64,000 nt of DNA, from positions 1 through 64,000 of the forward strand of contig CAKTFW010000006.1 of assembly GCA_934561175.1 (NCBI GenBank), given 5' to 3'. Under the pieces are notes generated by a model. It made no database searches. It was not told the origin of the DNA and saw nothing but the letters and a program-made list of their open reading frames with translations. Origin of the DNA: an uncultured Oscillospiraceae bacterium. GTDB lineage: Bacteria; Bacillota; Clostridia; Oscillospirales; Oscillospiraceae. This document shows, piece by piece, positions 16,844 to 25,756 of this stretch; positions within the stretch are counted from its first letter, which is position 1; every line of letters begins with the position of its first letter. A program made the position numbers and the translations under genes.

Positions 16844-18061
16844 TTATTCGCCGCGCAGCTTCTTTGCCAGCGCGCCCTTCTCGCCAAGCTCTGGCATGAT
16901 AATGCCACCGACGATGGCGATGATTACCAGGAAAATTGCCATGATTGTAAAGATTGCGGTATAGTTATTGCCAACAAAGGTTGCGATGATGACGGGGATC
17001 ACAAAGGCGCAGACGCCGACTGCGGTGTTGCACATGCCGCCGGCAGCGCCGATGTCCTCAGGGCCGAACTCACCGGTCATGGGCAGCAGCGGAATTCGGG
17101 ACATGTTTACACCGATGGAACCAGCGACGACGATGCCGCCGACTGCGACCAAAACATAGGTAAAGCCGCTGATAGGCAGCAGATAAGCCAGCAGATAGAG
17201 CACAGCGCCGCCAATGCAGATTACAATGTAGGGAAGGTTATAACGGCCGACCTTGGAGACGACAATGCCGGACAAAATACTGCCGATCAACAGGCAGACA
17301 TTTAACAATGTTGCGATACCGCTGGCGGCAGTGGGATCCAGTCCCTTGCCGATAAAGGCGTTGATAATGTAAGAGTTCAGCAGCAGTGCTGCACCAACGG
17401 CCAGACCACCGCAGATCATAACCATCCACATGGACTTGCTCTTGAAGACTTTACTCAGGTTCCCCTTGGGCATTTCAGGGGCGGGACCGGCAGCGGCGTT
17501 AGAGGGCATGCTGATAAAGACAAACCAGAGAATGGTAACAATAACATAACCGACAGCAATTGCAGTGAAAGCGGACTGAATGGTGGGGAAGAGACCGCCG
17601 AAAGCAAAAGCCAGAGTGGTTCCGATACCGGCGCCTGCACCGTAGATACCCATTGCAAAGCCCATCTGTTCCCGGCTGAACCACGCACCCAGCAGTTTTC
17701 CCTGCAGAATCTGCGTCGGCAGGAACAATGCGCCGGCACAGAAGGTGATAATCATCAGCGAAATGAAGTCGCCGGCGAAAATACGCCAGATCTGACAGGC
17801 GGCAGCCAGTGCCAGCAGCACGCCGGGCAGCCATCTGACGCCCTTTTTGTCAACCAGATGTCCCAGATAGACACTCAAAAAAGCACCGGGAAGCTGACCA
17901 ACTGTGGAGATTGCGGTCAACTGCGCCTGACTCAGATTGAATTGTGCCATTACATCGACAGGACGGGATGCAAAGATCAGGTTAGAGAAGTTCAGCATTG
18001 CGGTGCCCAGTGTCAGAATGAACAGGATCACCCAGCGCAGGGAAGAACTCTTTTGTTGCAT
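16844..18061 (-). CDS. MFS transporter
   Basis: 405 aa, 12 predicted helices. Family motif A-like loop GHLVDKKGVRW between helices 2 and 3, and a duplicated half near GIVVSKVGRYNLP. It resembles organic-anion MFS carriers, but the substrate cannot be assigned. ATG 18061 was preferred (GAGTGA 6 bp upstream); a GTG at 18070 is in frame. It is the first gene of an operon with the SDR, downstream of a LysR gene on the same strand and of AT-rich palindromes in the intergenic region. Confidence 0.85.
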   Translation of the reverse strand: MQQKSSSLRWVILFILTLGTAMLNFSNLIFASRPVDVMAQFNLSQAQLTAISTVGQLPGAFLSVYLGHLVDKKGVRWLPGVLLALAAACQIWRIFAGDFISLMIITFCAGALFLPTQILQGKLLGAWFSREQMGFAMGIYGAGAGIGTTLAFAFGGLFPTIQSAFTAIAVGYVIVTILWFVFISMPSNAAAGPAPEMPKGNLSKVFKSKSMWMVMICGGLAVGAALLLNSYIINAFIGKGLDPTAASGIATLLNVCLLIGSILSGIVVSKVGRYNLPYIVICIGGAVLYLLAYLLPISGFTYVLVAVGGIVVAGSIGVNMSRIPLLPMTGEFGPEDIGAAGGMCNTAVGVCAFVIPVIIATFVGNNYTAIFTIMAIFLVIIAIVGGIIMPELGEKGALAKKLRGE

Positions 18062-18379
18062 ACGATTCACTCGCTTTCTTCTTCTACTACAATTTCTACA
18101 CCGGACTCCGGTATTGCCGGAGCACTGTGCATCGCTGCAGATATGCCGAGGAGCGTCCCAACACCCTGCTGCAATCTTTGCAGCTTAAGCTCAGTGTATG
18201 GACGAAACTGCGGAATGTAAAATAAGAAAAAGTAATAGAACAAGCAGAAATAGCAATTGTTAAAACAATGACAGGATTGTTGCGTATTTAACAATAACTA
18301 TTTTGAATTATTGAACGAATTTGTTAAATTTGTCACATATGCACGCGAGTCGAAAAAGAATGTGCGTCAGCCGAGAATA
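18062..18379 (-). promoter_or_regulatory. AT-rich LysR-MFS intergenic region with LTTR-like palindromes
   Basis: This 318-bp gap holds two inverted repeats of the same half-sites: ATTGTT-N2-AACAAT at 18256-18269 and ATTGTT-N8-AACAAT at 18276-18295; a further TTTGTTAAAT lies near 18320. LysR-type regulators bind such T-N11-A dyads, so the LysR product at 18380-19294 is the obvious candidate. No gene, RNA or clear sigma-A promoter was recognised in the rest. Confidence 0.45.
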
Positions 18380-19294
18380 TCAGTAATCCATGGGGATCCG
18401 ACTGTCCCGCAGTACATCCAGCGCCAGGTGAAGGGCCGGATTGGTGTTGGTATTCAGGTATCCGGCACCCATTTGAAACATTGGCGGTGTGGGACTATCG
18501 AATTCCAGAATGGATAAGGCATTGGCAAGGATGTTGTTCCGGACGAATTCCGGGACGATGGCCACGACATTATCAATGCTGACCGCCAGCAAAAGCTCTT
18601 CCATTCGGTTAACATGATCAAAAGAAGGAAGCGTGGGCGGAACGAGATTTAACTGTTTCCAGTCACGGTACATGACGCGCTGCGTGGCAGGCATACCGCT
18701 GAGATCGACCATGGCGATTCGTTCTCCCTGCAGCTGCTTTAGTGTTACCGATTTGCATCCGCTCAGCGGATGCTGGCGGGAACAGATCAGATTTCCTTTA
18801 AATTCGGCCAGTGTTTGGACGGAAATATTGTCATCTGCAGCCATATCATAGGGCCAGCAGACAGCAATATCCGTTTCACCGCGCTTGAGTTGTTCCAGCA
18901 TATAACGGGGAGAGGCAATCTTGACGGAGAGATTGATGGTTGGATAATGACTTTTGAAATGACGCAGACGGGAAATGAAGACCAATCCCTCAATGCAGCT
19001 GGGGAAGGTAATGACAATGCTGCCCTCACCGCCCTGGGACATGTTCTGACCATGCCGGACGGCGTTATTATAGTTGTGCATGAGCAGTTTCATTTGCTCG
19101 TAAAAATCCCGCCCGGCCGTCGTCAGCTGCACATTGCGATTGTTGCGGGAGAACAGCTGAAATCCAAGCTCCTTTTCCATATTGGCAATATGCTGACTCA
19201 TGGCCGTCTGCGTGATAAAGCATTCTTTTGCAGCTTTTGTGAAGTTCAGACACTCCGCCAGGCAGATAAAATAGCGAATTCCGCGCATGTCCAT
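18380..19294 (-). CDS. LysR-family transcriptional regulator
   Basis: 304 aa, intact. N-terminal winged helix-turn-helix at residues ~3-60 (IRYFICLAECLNFTKAAKECFITQTAMSQHI in family register), then a periplasmic-binding-like effector domain. AAGGAGG sits 8 bp before ATG 19294. It lies directly upstream of the MFS-SDR operon on the same strand and probably controls it in response to the transported compound (inference). Confidence 0.85.
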   Translation of the reverse strand: MDMRGIRYFICLAECLNFTKAAKECFITQTAMSQHIANMEKELGFQLFSRNNRNVQLTTAGRDFYEQMKLLMHNYNNAVRHGQNMSQGGEGSIVITFPSCIEGLVFISRLRHFKSHYPTINLSVKIASPRYMLEQLKRGETDIAVCWPYDMAADDNISVQTLAEFKGNLICSRQHPLSGCKSVTLKQLQGERIAMVDLSGMPATQRVMYRDWKQLNLVPPTLPSFDHVNRMEELLLAVSIDNVVAIVPEFVRNNILANALSILEFDSPTPPMFQMGAGYLNTNTNPALHLALDVLRDSRIPMDY

Positions 19295-19650
19295 AGATGA
19301 CGCCTCCTTGAGATCAATTTTTTTGATATAAAGTATTTGCGCTGATTATGGTATCAGTGTAACACAAACAGAGATAAAATGGCAATATGCTCAAAAAATG
19401 GAGATTTTGGAAAAGCTTTTAGACGAAATAGATGAGATAAAAATAAATGATAAATTTTTTTGATCGTTACAAAACGGAAACAGAGGTAAAACAAGAAGAA
19501 AAACGATTTATTATATTCGATTAATTGATAACTTTGAGAAATGGAAATTGACGACGGCGATCGGATTCGTTATATTAAGAAGCAGGATTACAAGGTATCT
19601 GGGCGAAGCATCACTGGGCAAGCTGAATGATATGGAAGAGGGCACATGGC
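19295..19650. other. AT-rich intergenic region between LysR and MATE genes
   Basis: About 355 bp of very AT-rich DNA between divergent genes. Apart from the MATE promoter listed separately, I see only A/T runs and two short TTGATC-type repeats; no gene or RNA could be supported. Confidence 0.6.
19548..19576 (+). promoter_or_regulatory. Sigma-A promoter TTGACG-17-TATATT
   Basis: -35 TTGACG (19548-19553), 17-bp spacer, -10 TATATT (19571-19576), 75 bp before the MATE start. Confidence 0.65.
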
Positions 19651-21006
19651 ATGGTAAAGGATCTGACACAGGGGACCCCCTGGAAACAGATTTCAGTTTT
19701 GGCAATTCCGCTGCTGCTGGGGAACATCTTTCAGGCGTCTTATAATTTGGCGGATACGGTCATCATTGGCCGTTTTGCCGGGCCCCATGCGCTGGCCGGC
19801 GTTGGAATTGCATCACCGATCTTCAATTTGATCAATGCGCTCCTGATTGGGCTGTCGGCCGGCACCTCAATTGTTGTTTCCCAACTGTTTGGTGCAGGGC
19901 GGCGGGAGGAATTACCCAGGGCAGTTTCCACAACGCTGTGGACCTCGGCGCTGCTGTCGATCCTGTTGACAGTACTGGGGCAGCTGTTGGTGCGGCCGCT
20001 ATTGTCTGTTCTGCAGACACCGGCAGAAGATTTTGCCGCGGCAGAAACTTATCTGCGTGTGATTCTATGCGGCCTGATTTGCAGCGTATTTTATAATCAG
20101 CTTACAGGCTTGCTCCGCGGATTGGGGAATACCAGAACGCCGCTGTATATTCTGATTTTTTCCTGCTGTGTCAATGTGCTGATGGATCTGCTTCTGGTCT
20201 GTGAATTCGGCTATGGTGTTGCGGGAGCCGCGGCGGCGACCATTCTTGCTGAGGGACTCTCCGCTGCGCTGACAGGAATTTATATCTGGCGGGCTGTTCC
20301 GTTGCTGCATGCACGGGGAAACCACGGAATCGACCGGATGATGCTGGGGACGGTAGTTCGGTTTGGCTTCCCGATGGGGCTGCAGCAGGCAAGTATTTCT
20401 CTGGGGCATGTGCTGATGCAGTCGATCATCAATCCCTTTGGCACGGCACTGATTGCAGGTTACACGGCAGCCACAAAGGTGGATATGTTTGCAGTGATGC
20501 CAATCATCGCGCTGGGATCGGCACTTTCCACTTTTTCTGCGCAGAATGCAGGCGCGGGAAGGTATGACCGTGTCCGGGCCGGTTATCACACCGGTGTCGG
20601 GATGACGGTTATCATTTGTATTGGATTGGCTCTGCTGGTTACACCGTTGCGGCGTTTCTGGATGTCGCTGTTTGTCTCTAAGGCATATGAGCCGGAGCTG
20701 GCGGCAGAAGTTATTCTGCTGGGTGCTGGAATGCTGGCGGTTACACCGCCGTTTTATTGGGTGTTGGGGCTGATTCATGCGGCCCTTAATACGATGGCTG
20801 GCGCAGGTGCGACGATGTTCTCCATGGTATCCATGGTGGCAATGATGCTGCTTCGGGTGGCGATTGCATGGGGATTGATTCATTTTGCTGGTATGGACCA
20901 GCGGGGAATCTGGGCAGCGTTTGTACTGTCCTGGATTGTAACACTGTGTTTTGTGCAGGTTCGGTATTGTTCTGGATCTTGGATGAAAAAAGCATTGAGA
21001 AAATAG
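19651..21006 (+). CDS. MATE-family efflux transporter
   Basis: 451 aa, intact, 12 helices in two halves. N-terminal family features: LTQGTPWKQISVLAIPLLLGN, ASYNLADTVIIGRFAG, and GLSAGTSIVVSQLFGAG. MATE proteins export cationic drugs or metabolites in exchange for Na+ or H+. ATG 19651 was preferred to the in-frame 19627 because GAGGG lies 8 bp upstream. It is followed 73 bp later by the ferredoxin/oxidoreductase genes, with only a weak 5-bp hairpin between, so read-through is possible, but a functional link is not shown. Confidence 0.85.
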   Translation: MVKDLTQGTPWKQISVLAIPLLLGNIFQASYNLADTVIIGRFAGPHALAGVGIASPIFNLINALLIGLSAGTSIVVSQLFGAGRREELPRAVSTTLWTSALLSILLTVLGQLLVRPLLSVLQTPAEDFAAAETYLRVILCGLICSVFYNQLTGLLRGLGNTRTPLYILIFSCCVNVLMDLLLVCEFGYGVAGAAAATILAEGLSAALTGIYIWRAVPLLHARGNHGIDRMMLGTVVRFGFPMGLQQASISLGHVLMQSIINPFGTALIAGYTAATKVDMFAVMPIIALGSALSTFSAQNAGAGRYDRVRAGYHTGVGMTVIICIGLALLVTPLRRFWMSLFVSKAYEPELAAEVILLGAGMLAVTPPFYWVLGLIHAALNTMAGAGATMFSMVSMVAMMLLRVAIAWGLIHFAGMDQRGIWAAFVLSWIVTLCFVQVRYCSGSWMKKALRK

Positions 21007-21079
21007 AAAATCGGCGATGGAAAATCGCGTTTTCAATTGTTTTGTAGTGGTGAAATAAAATTAAGGAAGGTGTTGGAAT

Positions 21080-21634
21080 ATGGCAGAGAAAGCATATGTC
21101 CCAGAACCTGCCACCGAAGAACAGCTGAAGGAGTATGGCAACCATGTGGTGCAGTATTCCCCGGAGTATTCTTTTTGTACGGGGTGCGAAACCTGCATGA
21201 TTATGTGCGGCCTGACGCACAACGGTCTGACTGGGCCATGCAACAGCGGCATTCGGATTAACCTGGGGACCCGATCTTTAGTCCATCATGCGTTGACCTG
21301 CTTGCAATGCAAGGATCATCCCTGCTATGAAGCCTGCCCGAAAAAAGGTTCGGCAATGAAGATTGATGAGGATACCGGCATCGTCTATATTGAGCGGGAT
21401 GCCTGTATCGGCTGCGGTCTATGCGCCAAGCACTGTAAGTTTGACCCACCCAGGATTATGATCTGGAAGAATAAGGAACGGAAGAAGTGGAAAGCGGTCA
21501 AATGTGACCTCTGTCGTGGAAATCCGGAGGGACCGCAGTGCATCAAGTGGTGTCCGGTTCGCTGTATCGGCCTGAGCGATGACGCAATTTTCTCCGCTGA
21601 CGGCGCCAAACCGATCGGCTTGGATGAGCAGTAA
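21080..21634 (+). CDS. Four-cluster 4Fe-4S ferredoxin subunit of W/Mo oxidoreductase
   Basis: 184 aa, 16 cysteines in four sets: C33/C36/C39/C43, C74/C77/C82/C86, C109/C112/C115/C119 and C142/C145/C154/C158, in the HycB/DmsB-like arrangement, so it can carry four [4Fe-4S] clusters. It lies 11 bp upstream of the aldehyde ferredoxin oxidoreductase-family gene and is its likely electron-transfer subunit, as in two-subunit gut tungsten oxidoreductases (WorS/WorL type) and in BamC/BamB. Which of these it belongs to is not decided by the sequence alone. AAGGAAGGTG precedes ATG 21080. No signal peptide, hence cytoplasmic. Confidence 0.85.
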   Translation: MAEKAYVPEPATEEQLKEYGNHVVQYSPEYSFCTGCETCMIMCGLTHNGLTGPCNSGIRINLGTRSLVHHALTCLQCKDHPCYEACPKKGSAMKIDEDTGIVYIERDACIGCGLCAKHCKFDPPRIMIWKNKERKKWKAVKCDLCRGNPEGPQCIKWCPVRCIGLSDDAIFSADGAKPIGLDEQ

Positions 21635-21645
21635 GGAGGAACATT

Positions 21646-23826
21646 ATGCCAAATTATACCATTTCTGATATTTTGGACAATCCGGAAAATCCCCAGAAGC
21701 TGTATGGTTATTGTGGAAAAATTGCCCGGATCAATTTGACGACAAAGGAAATCTCGTTTCTCAGTACTTATAAATATGTCCCGAAGTATGTTGGCGGCCG
21801 GATGTTGATCAACCGGATTTTCTGGGATGAGGTTCAGCCGGGAACCGGCGCCTTTGACGAAGAAAATAAGTTTATTTATATGACAGGGCCGACGACCGGT
21901 ACCGGAATTCCCGCCGGAGGCCGCAGTGCGGCCTGCGCGATTGGCCCCAGCGTGCTGCCGGAGCAGTTTACTTTCGGCAATATTGGCGGCTGGTTTGCGA
22001 CGGAACTGAAATATGCCGGCTACGATGGACTGATTATAGAGGGCAAATCGGAGACGCCGGTACATATTAAAATTGAGGATGACAAAATTGAAATCCTGCC
22101 GGCAGAAGATCTCTGGGGGCTTCGGGTGCATCCGACCCAGAAGGCATTGGAAGAGAAATATGGCCATGAGTTTAAGTCCATGGTTACTGGCCCTGCCGGT
22201 GAAAATCTGGTCCGGATTGCGTCGCTTACCACATCCAATGATTGCGTATTTGCAAAGGGCGGCTTTGGCGCGGTGTGGGGCAGTAAAAAGCTGAAGGCGA
22301 TTACCGTACATGGCTCTGGCTGTATTGCGCCGGCAGATCTGAAAAAACTGAAATACCTTCGTCTGAATATGAATCACCCCAGTATGCGGCCTTCGCCGAT
22401 TCTGCATCTGGATCAGCTCGGTGTACCAGGCGGAGAATTTGAAGTCAAATATGACCGCGGCAATGTGGCCTGCAGTCCTGGCTGCAACCAGCGCTGCAAT
22501 GCGTTGCTGATGAATGGTGTCAGCGCCTTTGAGGATGAACCGGTCAACCATATTGAAAAGTGTGTCAGCGCCAGTACCTTTGGCTATAAGGCGGATATTC
22601 CTACACAGGTTGGCATGTTCTGGCCGACGAAGCAGAACTATTGCGCTCCTTGTAAGTTACTGGGCCGTGATTTCCCAACACCGGATTTTACAGATCCGGA
22701 TTTTGAGGCCCAGGGTCAGGTGATTCTGCCGGATACCTATGATCTTTGGGAACCCGACTATGAGCGCGGTACGATTGTCAATGACATGTGCAACGATTAT
22801 GGCATTGACAAATGGGAAATCGATGTGTGGCTGCAGACCTGGCTGAGCATGGGCAAAAAAGAGCACCTGTTTGACGGAATAGATTTGGGTACCGGGATGG
22901 AAGTGGATGTGGAGAACACTGCGTTCATTCGTACCTTTATTGACAATCTGGTCTATCGCCGGGGCTATTATGGCAATCTGTTCGCAGAGGGCATGGCACG
23001 GGCGATTCTGGAGATGGGCTATGACAAATATAGCGAGACGATTTACCATGGCCGCCATTCTCAGATGCTGGGTGGTAAACGCCTGAACATTCCGGTCAGC
23101 CTGGAAGGCGGTTGGGGGCAGAGTGTTCACTGGCAGGGACGCGGCTACGAAGGCGGTGTGGAAAAACCGACTTGGCTTGCTGCCTGCATTATTCGGATGC
23201 AGTCCACTCGCGATGCGAATACGGTTGAGCACTTCCACAGCGAATTTGAACATCATGCGGAGGCAATGGCGGATCCCTATCATAGCCCGAATCTGATCCG
23301 TGCCATTATCAATGTGCAGAACAACGCCGAAATTAAAGACTCGGTAATGAGCTGCGAATGGCAGAGCCCGGATCCCTGGTGGCCGACGATGGAGGCCGAG
23401 ATGTATGCGACTGCGACGGGCTATCCGATGACGGCGAAGGAACTGCACGATGCGGCCTACCGGTCAAAGCTTTTGATGCGCGCTGTGCTGATCCGCAACC
23501 ATGGACGCAACCGCCGGATGGAGATTGAACAGGTTTGGCGTACTATGGCGATTCCGGATTCCTGGGGTGAGGTGGCAGATTGGCAGCAGTGGAATGAAAT
23601 GGTGGATCTGTGCTACGAAGCACGCGGCTGGGATTTGGAAACCGGCTGGCCCTATCGGGAGACCTATGAAAAATATGGCCTTAAAGATGTCGCCGACGAG
23701 ATGGAAAAGCTGGGATATTTGCCGGAACATCCTGCTGAGCGGTGGCATGACTACGGCGAACCGCCCTATGTGCAGTTTGTGGAAAACTGTAAATTGGAGC
23801 CGGACTATGAACTGCCAAAATCTTAA
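21646..23826 (+). CDS. Aldehyde ferredoxin oxidoreductase-family tungsten/molybdenum enzyme
   Basis: 726 aa, intact. The N-terminal AOR domain shows YCGKIARINLTTKEIS, TGPTTGTGIPAGGRS and GGFGAVWGSKKLKAI; [4Fe-4S] cysteine candidates are C276-x3-C280-x3-C284 plus C333/C336. These enzymes hold a tungsten (rarely molybdenum) bis-pyranopterin and oxidise aldehydes to acids with ferredoxin, or, in the BamB branch, reduce aromatic acyl-CoA. Length is ~100 aa above classical AOR (~605 aa) and fits the longer two-subunit class. The partner ferredoxin lies directly upstream and ModABC plus cofactor genes downstream, which supports a W- or Mo-dependent role. The substrate is unknown. Confidence 0.85.
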   Translation: MPNYTISDILDNPENPQKLYGYCGKIARINLTTKEISFLSTYKYVPKYVGGRMLINRIFWDEVQPGTGAFDEENKFIYMTGPTTGTGIPAGGRSAACAIGPSVLPEQFTFGNIGGWFATELKYAGYDGLIIEGKSETPVHIKIEDDKIEILPAEDLWGLRVHPTQKALEEKYGHEFKSMVTGPAGENLVRIASLTTSNDCVFAKGGFGAVWGSKKLKAITVHGSGCIAPADLKKLKYLRLNMNHPSMRPSPILHLDQLGVPGGEFEVKYDRGNVACSPGCNQRCNALLMNGVSAFEDEPVNHIEKCVSASTFGYKADIPTQVGMFWPTKQNYCAPCKLLGRDFPTPDFTDPDFEAQGQVILPDTYDLWEPDYERGTIVNDMCNDYGIDKWEIDVWLQTWLSMGKKEHLFDGIDLGTGMEVDVENTAFIRTFIDNLVYRRGYYGNLFAEGMARAILEMGYDKYSETIYHGRHSQMLGGKRLNIPVSLEGGWGQSVHWQGRGYEGGVEKPTWLAACIIRMQSTRDANTVEHFHSEFEHHAEAMADPYHSPNLIRAIINVQNNAEIKDSVMSCEWQSPDPWWPTMEAEMYATATGYPMTAKELHDAAYRSKLLMRAVLIRNHGRNRRMEIEQVWRTMAIPDSWGEVADWQQWNEMVDLCYEARGWDLETGWPYRETYEKYGLKDVADEMEKLGYLPEHPAERWHDYGEPPYVQFVENCKLEPDYELPKS

Positions 23827-24091
23827 ATAAAAAGGAGAATGGGCGCAGGGCTTCCCGCTGCCTGTCATTAAAAAATGAATCAAGAATTCGTCTTCGAGCC
23901 GTTATTCCTACTGCGTCTGCAACGGAATTGCGGCCGCGCCGTCACAAGTCGGTGCAGGGCCGTTTGGGAAACGAAACGACCTTCCGTGTTTGAAAAGAAG
24001 ACGGAGCGAATTGTTATGCCGCCGGGGTGTTGGTATGGTTTTGTTCCGTTTTCTTATGTATATAATTTGCAAAAAATGGAGGAAAACTGTA
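23827..24091 (+). promoter_or_regulatory. Structured leader of modA (candidate Moco/Tuco-type riboswitch)
   Basis: The 265-nt gap holds a multi-branched fold: P1 ACGGAA (23922-23927) with TTCCGT (23982-23987) enclosing P2 (CGGCC-GCGCC, 23931-23940, with GGTGC 23951-23955 and GGCCG 23958-23962) and a small GTTT-GGG-AAAC hairpin (from 23962). TTCCGT can instead pair with ACGGAG (24001-24006), which would destroy P1: a two-state design typical of riboswitches. The position before a molybdate-uptake operon suggests the molybdenum/tungsten cofactor riboswitch, but I cannot align it to that consensus. A TATAAT at 24061 lacks a good -35 and may be an internal promoter. Confidence 0.4.
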
Positions 24092-24994
24092 ATGACACGA
24101 AAGAAAAGAATGATTGCGCTTCTAATGGCCTGCATGATGCTGGTCGGCTTGCTGGCTGGCTGCGGCAATTCTGCAACGGATACAAATGCAGATGCACAGA
24201 CTGATACAGAGCCGCAGGCAACGCCGACGGACGCGGACACAACGACTGACGAAGAGCCAGTTACACTGATTGTATTTGCAGCAGCATCTATGACGGAAAC
24301 GCTGAACCAGATCAAAGAGCTTTACGAGCAGCAGAATCCGAATGTAACGATTTCTTACAATTTTGACTCCTCTGGCAAGCTCAAGACGCAGATTGAAGAG
24401 GGCGCTGCCTGTGACCTGTTTATCTCTGCATCGCCTAAGCAGATGAATCAGCTGGATCTGACAGCAGATGCCGCAGTGAATACCGACGGCCTGGACTTTG
24501 TAGATGCTGATACCCGTGTGGATCTGTTGGAGAACAAGGTGGCCCTTGCTGTGCCGGAGGGCAACCCCGCAGGGCTGAACTCTTACGATGATCTGGCGGC
24601 AGCACTCGAGGAAGGAACGGTCATGCTGGCAATGGGCAATGAGGATGTGCCGGTTGGCCAGTACACCCAGAAAATTCTGGCTTACTATGAGCTGGACGAG
24701 CAGGCACTGGCAGATGCAGGCTGCATTACCTATGGCTCCAATGTTAAGGAGGTCACAAGTCAGGTTGCAGAAGCGGTTGTAGACTGCGGCATTATCTATG
24801 CTACCGACGCATATTCGGCGGGGTTGGAGACGGTAGATACGGCAACGCCGGAGATGTGCGGCCAGGTCATTTACCCGGCAGCTGTGCTGAAGATCAGCGA
24901 GCATCCAGAGCAGGCGCAGGCATTCCTGGACTATCTGCGCGGTGACGAAGCTGGCGAGATTTTTGCGTCCGTGGGATTTAGCCCCCTGGCGTAA
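24092..24994 (+). CDS. modA: Molybdate/tungstate ABC transporter substrate-binding lipoprotein
   Basis: 300 aa, intact. Lipoprotein signal peptide with lipobox LLAGC (Cys ~24), an acidic Thr-rich linker, then the ModA fold: VTLIVFAAASMTETLNQI, SSGKLKTQIEEGAACDLFISAS, VPVGQYTQKIL, CGIIYATDAYSAG. ModA binds molybdate or tungstate outside the cell and gives it to ModBC. TGGAGG lies 9 bp before ATG 24092. It is preceded by the oxidoreductase and a structured leader and followed by modB. Next to an AOR-type enzyme tungstate is a likely ligand (inference). Confidence 0.9.
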   Translation: MTRKKRMIALLMACMMLVGLLAGCGNSATDTNADAQTDTEPQATPTDADTTTDEEPVTLIVFAAASMTETLNQIKELYEQQNPNVTISYNFDSSGKLKTQIEEGAACDLFISASPKQMNQLDLTADAAVNTDGLDFVDADTRVDLLENKVALAVPEGNPAGLNSYDDLAAALEEGTVMLAMGNEDVPVGQYTQKILAYYELDEQALADAGCITYGSNVKEVTSQVAEAVVDCGIIYATDAYSAGLETVDTATPEMCGQVIYPAAVLKISEHPEQAQAFLDYLRGDEAGEIFASVGFSPLA

Positions 24995-24999
24995 TAAAA

Positions 25000-25033
25000 A
25001 ACAGGCGAACGGCTTTGGCCGTCCGCCTGTTTT
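25000..25033 (+). terminator. Intergenic hairpin between modA and modB
   Basis: 14-bp stem with one mismatch (25000-25013 with 25018-25031), 4-nt loop, then T4. The weak U-tract suggests partial termination, which would give more binding protein than permease, as often seen in ABC import operons. Confidence 0.65.
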
Positions 25034-25060
25034 CGATGCAATGAAGGAGGGGCTGAAGCT

Positions 25061-25756
25061 GTGGACTGGTTTCCATTACTCAACTCGCTGCGGATTGCAC
25101 TGATCAGCACGGTGATCGTGTTCTTTGTCGGAATTTTCGTAGCTTACTATCTCGCAAAGCTTCCACGATTGATCAAGGGAATCCTGGATGTGATTCTGAC
25201 ATTACCGTTGGTGCTGCCGCCCACGGTTGTTGGCTATCTGTTACTGCGGGTACTTGGGCCAAAGCGCGTTATTGGTGCGTGGGTGCTGCGGGTTTTTGGC
25301 ATTCGGATGACGATGACCTGGTGGTCGGCAATTTTTGCCACAACGATTGTGATTTTTCCGTTGCTTTATCGAACGGCGCGGGGGGCCTTTGAGGCATTTG
25401 ATGAGACATTGGCCGCGGCCGGCAGAACGCTTGGACACAGCGGAAGCTGGATTTTCTGGCGGGTGCGGATGCCCTGCTGCCGGCAGGGCATCCTGGCCGG
25501 AACAGTGTTGGCTTTTGCCCGTGCATTAGGCGAATATGGCGCAACCAGCATGGTTTCCGGCTATACGCCGGGGCGTACAGCGACAATTTCTACCACTGTG
25601 TATCAGCTTTGGCAGATCAACGATGATGCGCTGGCGCTGAAGTGGGTTCTGGTCAACCTGGCCATTTCGACGGTGGTTATGCTGGCAGTTAACCTGATGG
25701 AACGAAAAGATCAGAAGGGAGGCGCAAGACGGCATGTCGCTTTCCGTAACAATTGA
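25061..25756 (+). CDS. modB: Molybdate/tungstate ABC transporter permease
   Basis: 231 aa, five to six membrane helices. The conserved permease segment PLVLPPTVVGYLLL is present, and the cytoplasmic EAA loop reads EAFDETLAAAGRTLGHSGSW. Start GTG 25061 is supported by AAGGAGG 8 bp upstream. The 3' end overlaps modC by 23 bp, giving translational coupling. Family and neighbours make the role in Mo/W oxyanion uptake firm. Confidence 0.9.
   Translation: MDWFPLLNSLRIALISTVIVFFVGIFVAYYLAKLPRLIKGILDVILTLPLVLPPTVVGYLLLRVLGPKRVIGAWVLRVFGIRMTMTWWSAIFATTIVIFPLLYRTARGAFEAFDETLAAAGRTLGHSGSWIFWRVRMPCCRQGILAGTVLAFARALGEYGATSMVSGYTPGRTATISTTVYQLWQINDDALALKWVLVNLAISTVVMLAVNLMERKDQKGGARRHVAFRNN

Noticed and set aside
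21385..22551. Minus-strand frame of ~388 codons across the ferredoxin and oxidoreductase genes
   Set aside because: Shadow of a strongly coding region; no start site or motif.
21646..23826. Firm assignment of the AOR-family enzyme as benzoyl-CoA reductase BamB
   Set aside because: Subunit layout is compatible, but no other bam genes or aromatic-degradation genes are nearby; kept as a family-level call.
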